Source: Sulfurospirillum arsenophilum NBRC 109478 (GTDB lineage Bacteria; Campylobacterota; Campylobacteria; Campylobacterales; Sulfurospirillaceae). From it: a DNA stretch of 64,000 nucleotides. Made by a program: the position numbers and the translations under genes. Shown in pieces: positions 51,874 through 62,569 of the stretch. Under the pieces are notes generated by a model, which saw nothing but the letters and a program-made list of their open reading frames with translations, ran no database searches and was not told the DNA's origin. Location: positions 806,001 to 870,000 of the forward strand of contig NZ_BBQF01000001.1 of the NCBI RefSeq assembly GCF_000813345.1, read 5' to 3'. The first letter of the stretch is position 1. The number at the start of each line of letters is the position of its first letter.

Positions 51874-53940
51874 ATGTCTGCCTTATTAACCGAGGAAGTT
51901 CACGAAGATACTTCCGATTTTGAAGAGCATGGGCACCAGCGACAGCTTATAGGCTGGGCATCACGTTTGGTGATGTTTGGTGCGCTCGCATTTTCTGCTT
52001 ATCAGATCTCTGTTGCGGCGTTTCATCCATTTTCAAGTTTGATTATTAGAGCTTTACATGTAAGCTTTTTGGTTTTCTTGATTTTTATGCTTTACCCTGC
52101 AACGTCAAAGGGTCGCACACAACAGAGTATTCCTTGGTATGACCTTTTTCTCTCTCTTTTTGGGTTTGCGCTTGGTTTTTATCATCTGGTTTTTGAAGCA
52201 GATCTCATTGAGCGTTCGGGTGATCCGACGAGCATGGATCTTTTTGTAGCAACGGCTGCAAGTGTTCTTGTTTTTGAAGCTGCAAGGCGTGTTGTAGGTT
52301 TCGCTCTGACCTTGGTGTGTGGCATCTTTTTGGCGTATGGCTTTTTCGGTCAATACTTGCCTCTTTCCATAGCACATCGAGGTTTTGGGTTTGATCAGAT
52401 CGTGAGCCAACTCTACTTAGGAAGCGATGGCATTTTAGGAACACCTACGCTTGTTTCAGCTACGTATATCTTCTTGTTTATTCTCTTTGGAACGTTTTTA
52501 GAGCATGCGGGAATGATTCGCCTTTTTAACGCACTAGCTCTTGGTCTTGTTGGTCGTGCTCAAGGTGGACCGGCTAAGGTTGCAGTCATCTCTTCAGGAC
52601 TCATGGGAACCATCTCTGGCTCAGGCGTTGCCAATGTCTTAACCGTTGGTCAATTCACCATTCCGTTAATGAAACGCTTTGGCTACACCTCAGTTTTCGC
52701 AGGTGCAGTAGAAGCAACAGCATCCATGGGTGGACAGATTATGCCTCCTGTTATGGGGGCGGTGGCGTTCATTATGGCAGAGACGCTGAATGTGCCATAC
52801 GCTGACATTGTTATGGCGGCGATTATTCCTGCAATGCTGTATTACTTTACTGCCTTTTGGATGGTGCATCTTGAAGCAGGGCGATTGAAACTCTTAGGAA
52901 TTCCTGCCGATCAATGTCCCAACCCTTGGAAAGAGCTCAAAGCAAGCTGGTACTTAGCGCTTCCACTCGCAGCCTTGGTGTATATGCTTTTTCATGGCTT
53001 CACCCCGATGTTTGCAGGAATGATGGGTTTGACACTCACGTCTGTATTGATTTTAGGCGCAGCTCTTGCTGCGCGCATTTCCCAAGTTGCATTACGTTAT
53101 GTCTTTTGGGTGGCCATCGCCCTTGGTGCATCTAGCTTTTTAGCCTGGGGCATTGTTCCCGTACTTGGTGTCATTGCTCTTTTAGTACTTCTTAACTTTG
53201 TCGTTCAAGGTGGGCGCGATACGCTTAGAACGATGAAAACAGCGCTTATTGATGGTGCAAAACAAGCACTGGGTGTGGGAATCGCTTGTGCTATTGTCGG
53301 TGTTATCATCGGTGTTTTAACACTAACGGGTGCGGCATCGAACTTTGCTGGGTTTATCCTCGAAATTGGAGAGAAAAGTCTCTTTCTTTCCTTGCTTCTA
53401 ACGATGGTAGCGTGTTTGATCTTGGGAATGGGAATTCCTACCATTCCGAACTACATCATCACAAGCTCTATCGCGGCACCTGCACTGTTGAAACTGGGTG
53501 TTCCGCTCATCGTAAGCCATATGTTCGTTTTTTACTTTGGCATTATGGCTGACCTCACACCTCCAGTTGCACTTGCTGCTTTTGCGGCAGCTTCCATCGC
53601 CAAAGCTTCAGCCATGAAAATTGGTTTTAAAGCAACACAAATCGCCATAGCAGGCTTCGTTGTTCCGTTTATGGCAGTGTACGACCCAGCGTTGATGCTT
53701 CAAGGTGATCCGACGGCTCTAGCCGTTGTTTACATCGTGATTAAAGCGCTGCTTGCGATCTATCTATGGGGTTGCGCAGCGATTGGGTATTTGTGGTCAC
53801 CACTGCATATGTATGAGCGTGTCATTGCTGCCTCTACAGCAGCTTTGTTGGTTGCAGCGATTCCTTTGACCGATCAGATTGGATTTGTGTTAGGGTTTAT
53901 GTTTATTGCATGGAATTGGTGGAAAACCCATAAACAATGA
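51874..53940 (+). CDS. Fused TRAP transporter permease (small and large subunits)
   Basis: A 688-residue membrane protein with about 17 or more helices. The first 200 residues correspond to the small DctQ-like subunit and the rest to the large DctM-like subunit, with G-S-G-V-A-N-V-L-T-V-G, A-S-M-G-G-Q-I-M-P-P and G-M-G-I-P-T-I-P-N-Y. The fused form goes with TAXI binding proteins and uses an ion gradient. A palindrome copy lies inside (52053), read as L-H-V-S. It overlaps the DUF1850 gene by four bases. Confidence 0.94.
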   Translation: MSALLTEEVHEDTSDFEEHGHQRQLIGWASRLVMFGALAFSAYQISVAAFHPFSSLIIRALHVSFLVFLIFMLYPATSKGRTQQSIPWYDLFLSLFGFALGFYHLVFEADLIERSGDPTSMDLFVATAASVLVFEAARRVVGFALTLVCGIFLAYGFFGQYLPLSIAHRGFGFDQIVSQLYLGSDGILGTPTLVSATYIFLFILFGTFLEHAGMIRLFNALALGLVGRAQGGPAKVAVISSGLMGTISGSGVANVLTVGQFTIPLMKRFGYTSVFAGAVEATASMGGQIMPPVMGAVAFIMAETLNVPYADIVMAAIIPAMLYYFTAFWMVHLEAGRLKLLGIPADQCPNPWKELKASWYLALPLAALVYMLFHGFTPMFAGMMGLTLTSVLILGAALAARISQVALRYVFWVAIALGASSFLAWGIVPVLGVIALLVLLNFVVQGGRDTLRTMKTALIDGAKQALGVGIACAIVGVIIGVLTLTGAASNFAGFILEIGEKSLFLSLLLTMVACLILGMGIPTIPNYIITSSIAAPALLKLGVPLIVSHMFVFYFGIMADLTPPVALAAFAAASIAKASAMKIGFKATQIAIAGFVVPFMAVYDPALMLQGDPTALAVVYIVIKALLAIYLWGCAAIGYLWSPLHMYERVIAASTAALLVAAIPLTDQIGFVLGFMFIAWNWWKTHKQ

Positions 53941-54314
53941 TGGCGTTATGTCTAAGTTCAGGAGCAGTAACCGTGACACTGTTCCTGAACTCTTTTACCC
54001 TCGCTTGGATGCACTCGGTTGAAAAAGTACGCTGGGAAGAGCAGTGGAAAGTCGAGGGGAAATCTTTACATGTAACTTCTGCCAGTGTGCGTGGAAGTGG
54101 GGCAGGGATGGAGCCACCACTGGATGCTGTATTTAAAGAGGGTGCTTGGCACTATACGCCTCATGTCGCACCACTTCAAGCACTCCGTCTTGCACATTCT
54201 CCGTTTACAAAAGAGTATGAACTTTGTTTTGATGGTAGATGTACACCGCTGAGTGACTTCTTCTTAACACTCCCTCAAATTGACACTATTGTTCTTGAAG
54301 CCTGCGAACGCTAG
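53937..54314 (+). CDS. DUF1850-type protein of TAXI-TRAP operon
   Basis: A 125-residue protein with an N-terminal hydrophobic segment (V-T-V-T-L-F-L-N-S-F-T-L-A-W) and the family motif W-x-x-H-S-V-E-K-V-R-W-E-E-Q-W. DUF1850 genes regularly accompany TAXI-TRAP permeases and are thought to be accessory factors of unknown action. It overlaps the permease stop by four bases. Confidence 0.87.
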   Translation: MMALCLSSGAVTVTLFLNSFTLAWMHSVEKVRWEEQWKVEGKSLHVTSASVRGSGAGMEPPLDAVFKEGAWHYTPHVAPLQALRLAHSPFTKEYELCFDGRCTPLSDFFLTLPQIDTIVLEACER

Positions 54315-54347
54315 AATACCGCCAATTTTTACATGTAAGGCTTTTTA

Positions 54348-55181
54348 GTGAAATCAGAACTCAAAAACTACAGTTATATTTTTTTAGGCTCGCTTTTCTT
54401 GAGCTTTGGTGTTGTCTCTTTGTTTATTCCCAATGCTTTGGTAACGGGTGGAACATCTGGTATGGCGCTTTTGGGGCATTACGTTTTTAAACTGCCTGTT
54501 GGAATGCTTATGGTGCTTATTAACGCACCGCTTCTTTTGTTGGGTACAAAATATTTTGGAAAGCATTTTACGATTCGCAGTATCATCGCGATTGGTTTTA
54601 CCTCTTTGTGTATTGATGTGATGGTTGAATATTTACATGTAAGCGCTCTCAGCCACGATGTTATCTTGGCGGCTATCTTTGGAGGCATTGCTGTTGGTAT
54701 TGGTTTAGGGCTTATTTTAAGTGGTCACGCTTCTGCTGGGGGTTCGACCATTATCGCTAAAATCGTAGCGTCTAAGACGAGCATTAAAGCCTCTTCTGTG
54801 ATGCTTTTCATCGATATGCTTGTTATTATAGCGATTGCAATTTTATTTGGTAAAGTTGACTTGGCTTTGTGGAGTTTGGTGAGCATTTACATTACGGCTA
54901 AGAGTATCGATATGTTTTTAACACGTGGACCTTCTAAAAAAGTGGTACACATCGTTTCAACCAAGATCGAAGAACTTTGCTCTCAAATTGTGCTTCATTT
55001 GGGTAAAAACGGCACGATTGTGCAAGGTAATGGTATTTTTGAGCACGAAAACAAACGAATGATATTTTTAGTTGTCGAAAATGGCAAAGTACCACGTTTA
55101 AAAGAGCTGATTCAAAAAGTTGATGCTGAAGCGTTTATGGTGGTTATGGAAGCGTCTGAACTCTTAGGTCGTGGGCATTAA
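54348..55181 (+). CDS. YitT-family membrane protein
   Basis: A 277-residue protein with a GTG start. It has about five helices (residues 8-200), G-x-V-T-G-G-T-S-G-M-A-L near 30-40 and G-H-A-S-A-G-G-S-T-I, followed by a soluble DUF2179 domain (V-V-H-I-V-S-T-K-I-E ... I-Q-K-V-D-A-E-A-F-M). Function is unknown. The stop overlaps the convergent porin-like gene by four bases. A palindrome copy lies inside (54632). Confidence 0.88.
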   Translation: MKSELKNYSYIFLGSLFLSFGVVSLFIPNALVTGGTSGMALLGHYVFKLPVGMLMVLINAPLLLLGTKYFGKHFTIRSIIAIGFTSLCIDVMVEYLHVSALSHDVILAAIFGGIAVGIGLGLILSGHASAGGSTIIAKIVASKTSIKASSVMLFIDMLVIIAIAILFGKVDLALWSLVSIYITAKSIDMFLTRGPSKKVVHIVSTKIEELCSQIVLHLGKNGTIVQGNGIFEHENKRMIFLVVENGKVPRLKELIQKVDAEAFMVVMEASELLGRGH

Positions 55182-55963
55182 AACTTACTTTTGATGTTAA
55201 TCCCAAACTGATCGTTTTGCTTGGCAATACCTGTTTTATCGTAGGAAATACCAAGGTTGAGTCCTTTGACGATTTCATTGAGCTGAAAATTGCTATAGAC
55301 ACCCGTGTAGGAGAGATTGGTTTGCATCTCATTGGCAATGACATAGCGTGATCCTAGCGTAACGTCTTTACGAGGTGAGTAATTTAGATCCACGGCGTAT
55401 GCAGAGGTGTTGGGCGTATAATTGTTCGAACTCAGAGCGGAAGAGGTTGGCAGAAGATGATCTTTGCCTTCCAAGTCGCCACTTGCGCTATGACTGCCTT
55501 CACCGACTTTAGAGTAGGCGATGAAACTTCCAAAATTCTCATAATTCACTTGCGCTTTTACCCCAAATGCATTGGTTGTACTGATACCACTTTGTGCGAT
55601 GTTTTGACGGTAAGTGTCAGCATAGTAATTTGCACTCAGTTTATACCCAAGCTCTTCTGCTTTGCCATGGTACAGAGCTTCGGTGTAGTAGATCGTATTG
55701 TCCGTACTACTTTGGTGCATTTCTGACGCAAAAGACTGGGTTGCAACTTCAAGTTTCAAACCTGCTACGGGAGCGGTCTGGTAGTGAAAAAGAATCTTTT
55801 GGGTTTTAGTGCTTGAAAATGCAGTCTCGTCCTCTTCTTTTCCTTCATTGTAGCTAGCATTGATTTTATGTGTTAAATTGCCATCAAGTAAGGCATCGAT
55901 GAGTGAGTCAGCAGCAAAGAGTGTGTGGGAAAGAAGGATGAGGCTAAAGGTAAGTTTTTTCAT
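55178..55963 (-). CDS. Short OprD-like outer-membrane protein
   Basis: A 261-residue protein with a signal peptide (L-F-A-A) then D-S-L-I-D-A-L-L-D-G-N-L-T-H, matching the plug start of the two larger porins in this window, and a C-terminal I-K-S-K-F strand. It is 120-140 residues shorter than those, so it is either a smaller barrel of about 12 strands or a variant that lost several strands internally; ends are intact. Confidence 0.8.
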   Translation of the reverse strand: MKKLTFSLILLSHTLFAADSLIDALLDGNLTHKINASYNEGKEEDETAFSSTKTQKILFHYQTAPVAGLKLEVATQSFASEMHQSSTDNTIYYTEALYHGKAEELGYKLSANYYADTYRQNIAQSGISTTNAFGVKAQVNYENFGSFIAYSKVGEGSHSASGDLEGKDHLLPTSSALSSNNYTPNTSAYAVDLNYSPRKDVTLGSRYVIANEMQTNLSYTGVYSNFQLNEIVKGLNLGISYDKTGIAKQNDQFGINIKSKF

Positions 55964-55978
55964 GGTGATGATGAAAGC

Positions 55979-56002
55979 GTAAAGCCACCGAAATGGCTTT
56001 AC
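55979..56002 (-). terminator. Terminator after groEL
   Basis: GTAAAGCCA and TGGCTTTAC (55979-55987, 55994-56002) form a perfect 9-bp stem with a six-base loop. Its arm merges with an 11-base copy of the palindrome (55998-56008). Confidence 0.75.
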
Positions 56003-56023
56003 ATGTAACGCAGGAGGGAATGA

Positions 56024-57679
<1,656 letters not shown>

Positions 57680-57693
57680 CTATTATAGATTAA

Positions 57694-57960
57694 TTATAAA
57701 ACGCCTAAGATATCGTCAGTGTTCATTACAAGGTATGGTTTACCTTCTAAAGTGAGCTCGGTACCTGCATATTTTGCAAACACAACTTTGTCTCCAATTG
57801 AAACAAGACCTTTTTCTGCAACTTTTGGACTTACCGCTCTAACAATACCGCTAAGAGGTTTTTCCTTAGCATTGTCAGGGATGATAATACCTGAAGCAGT
57901 GGTAGTCGCTTCTTCGATTCTCTCAAGAAGTACTCTTTTTCCTAATGGTTTGAAAGTCAT
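57694..57960 (-). CDS. groES: Co-chaperonin GroES
   Basis: An 88-residue lid subunit, [12 protein letters not shown] near the start, a mobile loop near 17-32 ([10 protein letters not shown]) and [12 protein letters not shown] near 58-69. It lacks the extra C-terminal tail of Helicobacter GroES. AAGGACA precedes the ATG; a CIRCE element lies in the leader. Confidence 0.98.
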   Translation of the reverse strand: MTFKPLGKRVLLERIEEATTTASGIIIPDNAKEKPLSGIVRAVSPKVAEKGLVSIGDKVVFAKYAGTELTLEGKPYLVMNTDDILGVL

Positions 57961-57985
57961 TTGTATGTCCTTTTGACTAAAATTT

Positions 57986-58012
57986 TTAGCACTCGCTTAT
58001 TTCGAGTGACAA
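57986..58012 (-). promoter_or_regulatory. CIRCE operator (HrcA site)
   Basis: TTAGCACTC, nine bases, GAGTGACAA on the plus strand; consensus is TTAGCACTC-N9-GAGTGCTAA. The right arm has two changes. HrcA is known to repress groESL through this element. Confidence 0.9.
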
Positions 58013-58013
58013 A

Positions 58014-58042
58014 ATTTTACACAAATATGGCTCAAAAGTCAA
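58014..58042 (-). promoter_or_regulatory. groESL promoter
   Basis: Minus strand TTGACT (58042-58037), 17 bases, TAAAAT (58019-58014), directly before CIRCE, so the operator would cover the transcription start. Confidence 0.8.
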
Positions 58043-58172
58043 GAAAAAAGCGGTAAAAGTTTAGTCTATTGTACTCAATGTTTTTCAGTTTTTTTTCATA
58101 TTTTAAGAAAGACACTATAATTAACCTAAGTATAAGTTTTATGACTATATAATGCCAACCTCTTTTAACCAT

Positions 58173-58249
58173 GTCAAGGTAGCTCAGCTGGTTAGAGCGC
58201 TGGTCTCATAAGCCGGAGGTCGAGGGTTCGAGTCCCTCTCTTGACACCA
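58173..58249 (+). tRNA. tRNA with CAT anticodon (tRNA-Met)
   Basis: A 77-base cloverleaf. The acceptor stem GTCAAGG pairs with TCTTGAC (one G-U), the D arm has AGCTCAG...GGTTAGAGC, the anticodon loop is CTCATAA, the T arm is GAGGG-TTCGAGT-CCCTC, and CCA is encoded. The 1-72 pair is G-C, so it is not an initiator. Elongator tRNA-Met is favoured; tRNA-Ile with a lysidine-modified CAT cannot be excluded. Confidence 0.93.
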
Positions 58250-58590
58250 CTCACTCTTCACAAATCCCTATACTATCGAACTTTTAAACAACTCAATCAT
58301 AACTTTTAATTATTCTCTCTGGAGTCGGAGGTCTAAAATTTTGACTCATTTTTGGCACAATTTGGCTCAGAAAAGACTCTGAAAATACCTTGCATATGTT
58401 CTCGCTTTTACTTATAATATTGATATATGAGATGAACAAAAAAACAATTATCAGATTTTTATAGCCTATTTATTCTAAGTCTTTGGTCAGTTAACTGTTT
58501 ATCGTTGATCTTTATTTTAGATAATCAAGTAAAAAATAGATCCAATCCAACTTGAATTTTTAGGATGATTTAACATTGTTTTTCTGCTGC
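58250..58590. other. 341-base AT-rich gap downstream of the tRNA
   Basis: No gene, no palindrome copy. A partial echo of the tRNA T-arm region (CGGAGGTC followed by GACTC and TTGGCAC near 58326-58358) is visible but too weak to call an attachment site. Confidence 0.4.
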
Positions 58591-59769
58591 TTAACTAATA
58601 GTTTTTTTCTTCATTGTGTCTAGATAACTTTGTAAAAACATTTGAATGTGCTTTAATGGTTGTAGTTTTTTTTCTTCTATTATTTGTATGGCTCTTTCTA
58701 GTATTTGATAAGTCTCACCATTTATTAAAGTATTTACATCTTGTGTTGATATAAAACCATTTTCTAAAAGTATTTTCATAATAAGGTCATATTTTTTGTC
58801 AATAAAATTTATAGATTTTTCATCTAATAAATCGCTTGAGTAATTTGAGTGAATTAATGTGTATAAATGACAATGCTGTAATAAATGTCTTAATAAACCG
58901 TTAGGGTGAACTCCACTGCCTTGAAGTGTTATTTTCCCTCGCATTCTCTGTGCACCAGCAATTCCCATTAACAGTAATAAGCTTTGGTGACTTTCAAAAA
59001 CCAAATCTACATTCCTACAAAGTGCCTCAGAAAAATTTTTCACACCTCTCATGTTAAAGTATTCAGGTGTTTGTGGAGTATTTTTTATCATGTGTATATA
59101 AAACCATTCTATAGCCAATAGATCAGCGAGGAGCTCATAGGCAGAACAATCAATTTCTGGACCCCTTTTCCAATCAGATAATTGACCTAAATATGCGTGA
59201 GCTATCTCATGATTTCCAATTAATTTTGTTAACAAATCAAAATGATTGTATGAATCGTTTAAGTCATTAAATCCATATCCTATTGTACTATAAGCTTCTC
59301 TAACCGCAAGCCCAATACTATTGGTATTTTTTTTATAGCATTGAACGCTTTTATTAAGAACATCAAATAATGATTGAATGCTTGTTTTAAGTGATTCTTC
59401 TTTTTGATTATACGAGATTAAATTTTTATAATCAAAAAATTGATTTGCCACTATGTGAATATAAAGATGTATTATCACAGGAAGAAATTCTGGTAAATTT
59501 ACCTCAAATCCTAATAAATCTCCACTCCGAGAACGATTGTTTGTTATTGAAGCATTTATCAACCAAGGGTCACTATCTAAACTTAATTTTGTGTAATCAA
59601 CTGTAATACTTTCTGGTAAATCAACTTTATTTAATGCTTCAATACCAAGATGAAGTATATTATATGCGAATCTTTCATATGGAAATAGTTCATATTTATG
59701 TAGAGTAAATAATGAAGAAGGTAGTTTAATAGAGCTATTGCAAAAAGTATCAACTGGTTTAAGTGCCAT
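58591..59769 (-). CDS. Putative zinc metallopeptidase (HEIAH motif), unknown family, in an islet
   Basis: A 392-residue protein without signal peptide or membrane helices. The ATG at 59769 has GGAG six bases upstream and is preferred to GTG 59781. Residues about 187-191 read H-E-I-A-H, followed 21-25 residues later by E-L-L-A-D, giving the HExxH plus downstream acidic ligand layout of gluzincin peptidases. Phage-exclusion and ImmA-type peptidases share this general plan. I do not recognise the family. AT-rich, free of the palindrome, between a tRNA and an integrase remnant, it looks horizontally acquired. Confidence 0.65.
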   Translation of the reverse strand: MALKPVDTFCNSSIKLPSSLFTLHKYELFPYERFAYNILHLGIEALNKVDLPESITVDYTKLSLDSDPWLINASITNNRSRSGDLLGFEVNLPEFLPVIIHLYIHIVANQFFDYKNLISYNQKEESLKTSIQSLFDVLNKSVQCYKKNTNSIGLAVREAYSTIGYGFNDLNDSYNHFDLLTKLIGNHEIAHAYLGQLSDWKRGPEIDCSAYELLADLLAIEWFYIHMIKNTPQTPEYFNMRGVKNFSEALCRNVDLVFESHQSLLLLMGIAGAQRMRGKITLQGSGVHPNGLLRHLLQHCHLYTLIHSNYSSDLLDEKSINFIDKKYDLIMKILLENGFISTQDVNTLINGETYQILERAIQIIEEKKLQPLKHIQMFLQSYLDTMKKKTIS

Positions 59770-59957
59770 TATATTCTCCACATAATTAAATTAGTATTTG
59801 GTATAAACCTCTTGTAAGTCCATAATATAACAAAATTTTTCTTTTTAAATCCTAGGAACATGGGCTGACTTTTAACTTTGTTTGATCAAAAAACAGTTAA
59901 CCCATCAGAACTTAACATCCAACGGGTTATCTTTTTTCTAAAAACTCCCTACCTCAC
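59770..59957. other. Gap between metallopeptidase gene and integrase remnant
   Basis: AT-rich with no gene. It should contain the promoter of the minus-strand metallopeptidase gene; ATGGGCTGACTTTTAACTT (about 59860-59878) has no recognisable signal. Confidence 0.4.
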
Positions 59958-60386
59958 CTACGCAAACAACCTATCAATCTCTTTGTCAATATTAGCAACA
60001 TCCATCCACCCATTCTTAACGTAGAAGTCCATCGTAGTAGAAAGCTTTTGATGTCCTAAATACTTCTGTGCCAAAGTGATTGGCAGGTTTTTCTCAACAA
60101 CAGAACTCGCAAAGCTGTGACGTGTTGCATAGAGGGTTTTGTAAGGTATGTTTAAACACTCTAGAAGCGGCTTTAAATACGTTTTAACGATAGGGCAAGA
60201 CTCGAAGTATGGTTGTAGCGTATTTTCATTAGGGAAGACCCACAAATCACTCTTTGCAGTTTGTCTGTGAAGTTGTAAAGCTTCTTTAACAGGCGAGGGC
60301 ATGTAAACCGTATTGACGATGTTGGTTTTCGTTTCTTTTAACTTGCCATGTCTTTGACTTCTTTGAATAGTAATGGTGTTGACAGA
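59958..60386 (-). pseudogene. Tyrosine recombinase/integrase, 5'-truncated remnant
   Basis: About 142 codons remain, of which 114 follow the first ATG. The catalytic end is present: Y-A-T-R-H-S-F-A-S (R and H), Y-L-G-H-Q-K-L-S-T-T (second H) and D-F-Y (nucleophile Y). Upstream of the ATG the frame stays open with typical core residues (T-I-T-I-Q-R-S-Q-R-H-G-K-L-K-E-T-K-T) until a stop at 60387-60389, and the N-terminal DNA-binding and first catalytic arginine parts are lost. It probably marks the right end of an element inserted near the tRNA. Confidence 0.82.
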
Positions 60387-60513
60387 TCAATGCTTTAAAT
60401 TCATAGGAAAGATAATACCATTATGTTACGCTGAGTGACAAAAGAAAACGGTATTGATCGAAGATGTGGATTGTTGCTTGTCATGTACATCAATCGTTTT
60501 TAGCACAATATCG

Positions 60514-62565
60514 TTAAAAACTATTCTCTCGAAGAAATAAAGAAACAATGGAATGCAACATTTTTTCGAAAAATGAGATCGAATGTATAGTGATCTTTAC
60601 CTCTCCCACATGGCGATAATAAAGCATATCTGAACTTTCTATAACGCGTAGGGTGAGTTTGTATTTTGATCGCTCTGGAATATTTTCTTTGCCGACAGTG
60701 ATGGCCCCTTTATAGTTAGAATTGAGGAGCGGTTCATTGAGAAAATGAATCGGACTGTGCTCAATTGATTCGATTTTAACTTTGATTGTTTTACATGTAA
60801 GCGTATCGAACAGTTCTCCTTCCATTCCCTCCTTGATATAAGAGAGATCAACATCGGAGATATAAGCGCTCACGAGCAAAGAAGTGGGATCAATGATCCT
60901 ACCGATCGGCTGTGCTGCCCCGACAGATTCCCCTTTCGATAATGGGGTGTTATATTCTAAAATGCCATCGACCGAGGCATAAAGGTCTATATGGTCTTGG
61001 ATAGCGTTTGCTGCGTCAATTTTAAATTCTTCACCTTGTTCCATCTGTTGATACTTTTTATGATCGCGCATGGTGTCATTGGACGTAAATGCATTGGCCG
61101 ATTGCTGTTGAAATAAGTCGCGTTTTCTTTGTGCTATTTGCCGGTCCAGATCATTGCTGATGGAGGTTGCTGAAAAGATCAAATCACCTTTATGAATTGC
61201 ACCTTCAGGTCTGATTGAGATGAGTTGCGCGTCATAGTCTGCATATAAAACCGTCGTGGTATTGGAATCGATAACCGCTGGCAACCGAAGGGTTGTGGTG
61301 TAAGGGATCAAAAAAAGCAGACCAACCAAACATAAGATCACCCAGTTGACAAGTAACTTTACATGGAAGGTTGTTTTGGATCGCAATTGATACCACTCTT
61401 TCACTTCACGAAAAATGGGTTGCAGCACAAAAAACCAGATCTCTATCCAAAACAAAAGGATACCCAGCGCTTTAAACGCATGATTATACACAAGATACGC
61501 GATTCCTAAAAAGAGACCAAAACGGTATCCCCACGTCACCAAAGCAAAAAGAATTAAAAAATTTCTCTTGTATTTAGGAAAAGGCTCAACAGGGACGCGA
61601 ATACCCCATAAATGTTTTTTGATAAAGGCTTTAGCCTGTAAAAAAGCGCGCTGATGTAAATTTTCGATTCCCAAATAATCACTGAGCACATAATAGCCGT
61701 CATAGCGCATAAACGGTGTTAGGTTCACCACGAGCATGCTGATGAGCGAAACGGCGATCATGAAAAACGCGAGACTTTTGAGTAGTCCATCAGCGAGATA
61801 CAGCCACGCACCCATGGCAAAACTAGCAACAATTAGCTCGGCTTTAATCCCCGCAAGTGCGATATGCATGCGCTGTTTATGCGGCAGTTTCCATGCATCA
61901 GATGTGTCGGTATAGGGCATCGGGTAAAAAACCATAAATGCGATGCCCATTGATGGCACGTAACATTTTGCTCTTTTGGCAGTATAGGCATGTCCTAATT
62001 CATGGATCAGTTTCACGATTACGATCGAGAGTGCCATATAAATAAGCCCATCCAATGTTGCAAAATTGGTCAGTGTTGAGATGAACTCAGGGAAGCGGTC
62101 AAAAATGAACAAAATATTCAAGGAAAAGAGAAATACAATCATCCAAAAGAAAGAACGCGTATAAACAAATTCCACAAATTTTAGGGTCTTCTCTAAAAAA
62201 ATATCGGGATTGAAAAGATGAATTTTAAAAAAAAGATAACTGTGGATGAGCTTCGTGTACCATTTTACGTGTGTTCGTTTTTGGGAAAGCGTTACTAAAT
62301 CGTTAAGATGTTCTTTTGAGAGTTGCATCAAAAAATTGCGTTTGCAAAATTCCAGTGTCTCTTGTACGTCGGCTTCGGTGCATATCACATACTGTTTTGC
62401 CAAAGAGAGCAACTCATCCGCTGTTTTAGCTTGCTGCAAAAAAGACAAAATCGTAAAAGAGAGCTCATTGAGCCGATAATATTTGCCAGAAGCCCTGTCA
62501 TGCAGAGTCCATTGTTCTTCATCTGAAGCTGAAATTTCGATATCTTCGCGTAGTTTTAGAAGCAT
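60514..62565 (-). CDS. PqqD-M50 peptidase-HlyD fusion membrane protein
   Basis: A 683-residue protein. Residues 1-85 resemble a PqqD-like peptide-recognition domain (W-T-L-H-D-R-A-S-G-K-Y-Y-R-L-N). Several helices follow from about 135, with the site-2-protease zinc motif H188-E-L-G-H192 in the membrane and M-R-Y-D-G-Y-Y near 290. From about 430, after a helix, comes an HlyD-like adaptor (lipoyl and barrel parts). Such fusions pair with a second HlyD protein, as here, in export systems for peptides or large adhesins. The gene is four bases from its partner. Confidence 0.83.
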   Translation of the reverse strand: MLLKLREDIEISASDEEQWTLHDRASGKYYRLNELSFTILSFLQQAKTADELLSLAKQYVICTEADVQETLEFCKRNFLMQLSKEHLNDLVTLSQKRTHVKWYTKLIHSYLFFKIHLFNPDIFLEKTLKFVEFVYTRSFFWMIVFLFSLNILFIFDRFPEFISTLTNFATLDGLIYMALSIVIVKLIHELGHAYTAKRAKCYVPSMGIAFMVFYPMPYTDTSDAWKLPHKQRMHIALAGIKAELIVASFAMGAWLYLADGLLKSLAFFMIAVSLISMLVVNLTPFMRYDGYYVLSDYLGIENLHQRAFLQAKAFIKKHLWGIRVPVEPFPKYKRNFLILFALVTWGYRFGLFLGIAYLVYNHAFKALGILLFWIEIWFFVLQPIFREVKEWYQLRSKTTFHVKLLVNWVILCLVGLLFLIPYTTTLRLPAVIDSNTTTVLYADYDAQLISIRPEGAIHKGDLIFSATSISNDLDRQIAQRKRDLFQQQSANAFTSNDTMRDHKKYQQMEQGEEFKIDAANAIQDHIDLYASVDGILEYNTPLSKGESVGAAQPIGRIIDPTSLLVSAYISDVDLSYIKEGMEGELFDTLTCKTIKVKIESIEHSPIHFLNEPLLNSNYKGAITVGKENIPERSKYKLTLRVIESSDMLYYRHVGEVKITIHSISFFEKMLHSIVSLFLRENSF

Positions 62566-62569
62566 CTCT

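Noticed and set aside
58250-60500. A second attachment-site copy of the tRNA 3' end bounding the metallopeptidase islet.
   Set aside because: No repeat of the T-arm/acceptor sequence could be found by eye beyond a short CGGAGGTC match at 58326; the right end may have been lost with the integrase.
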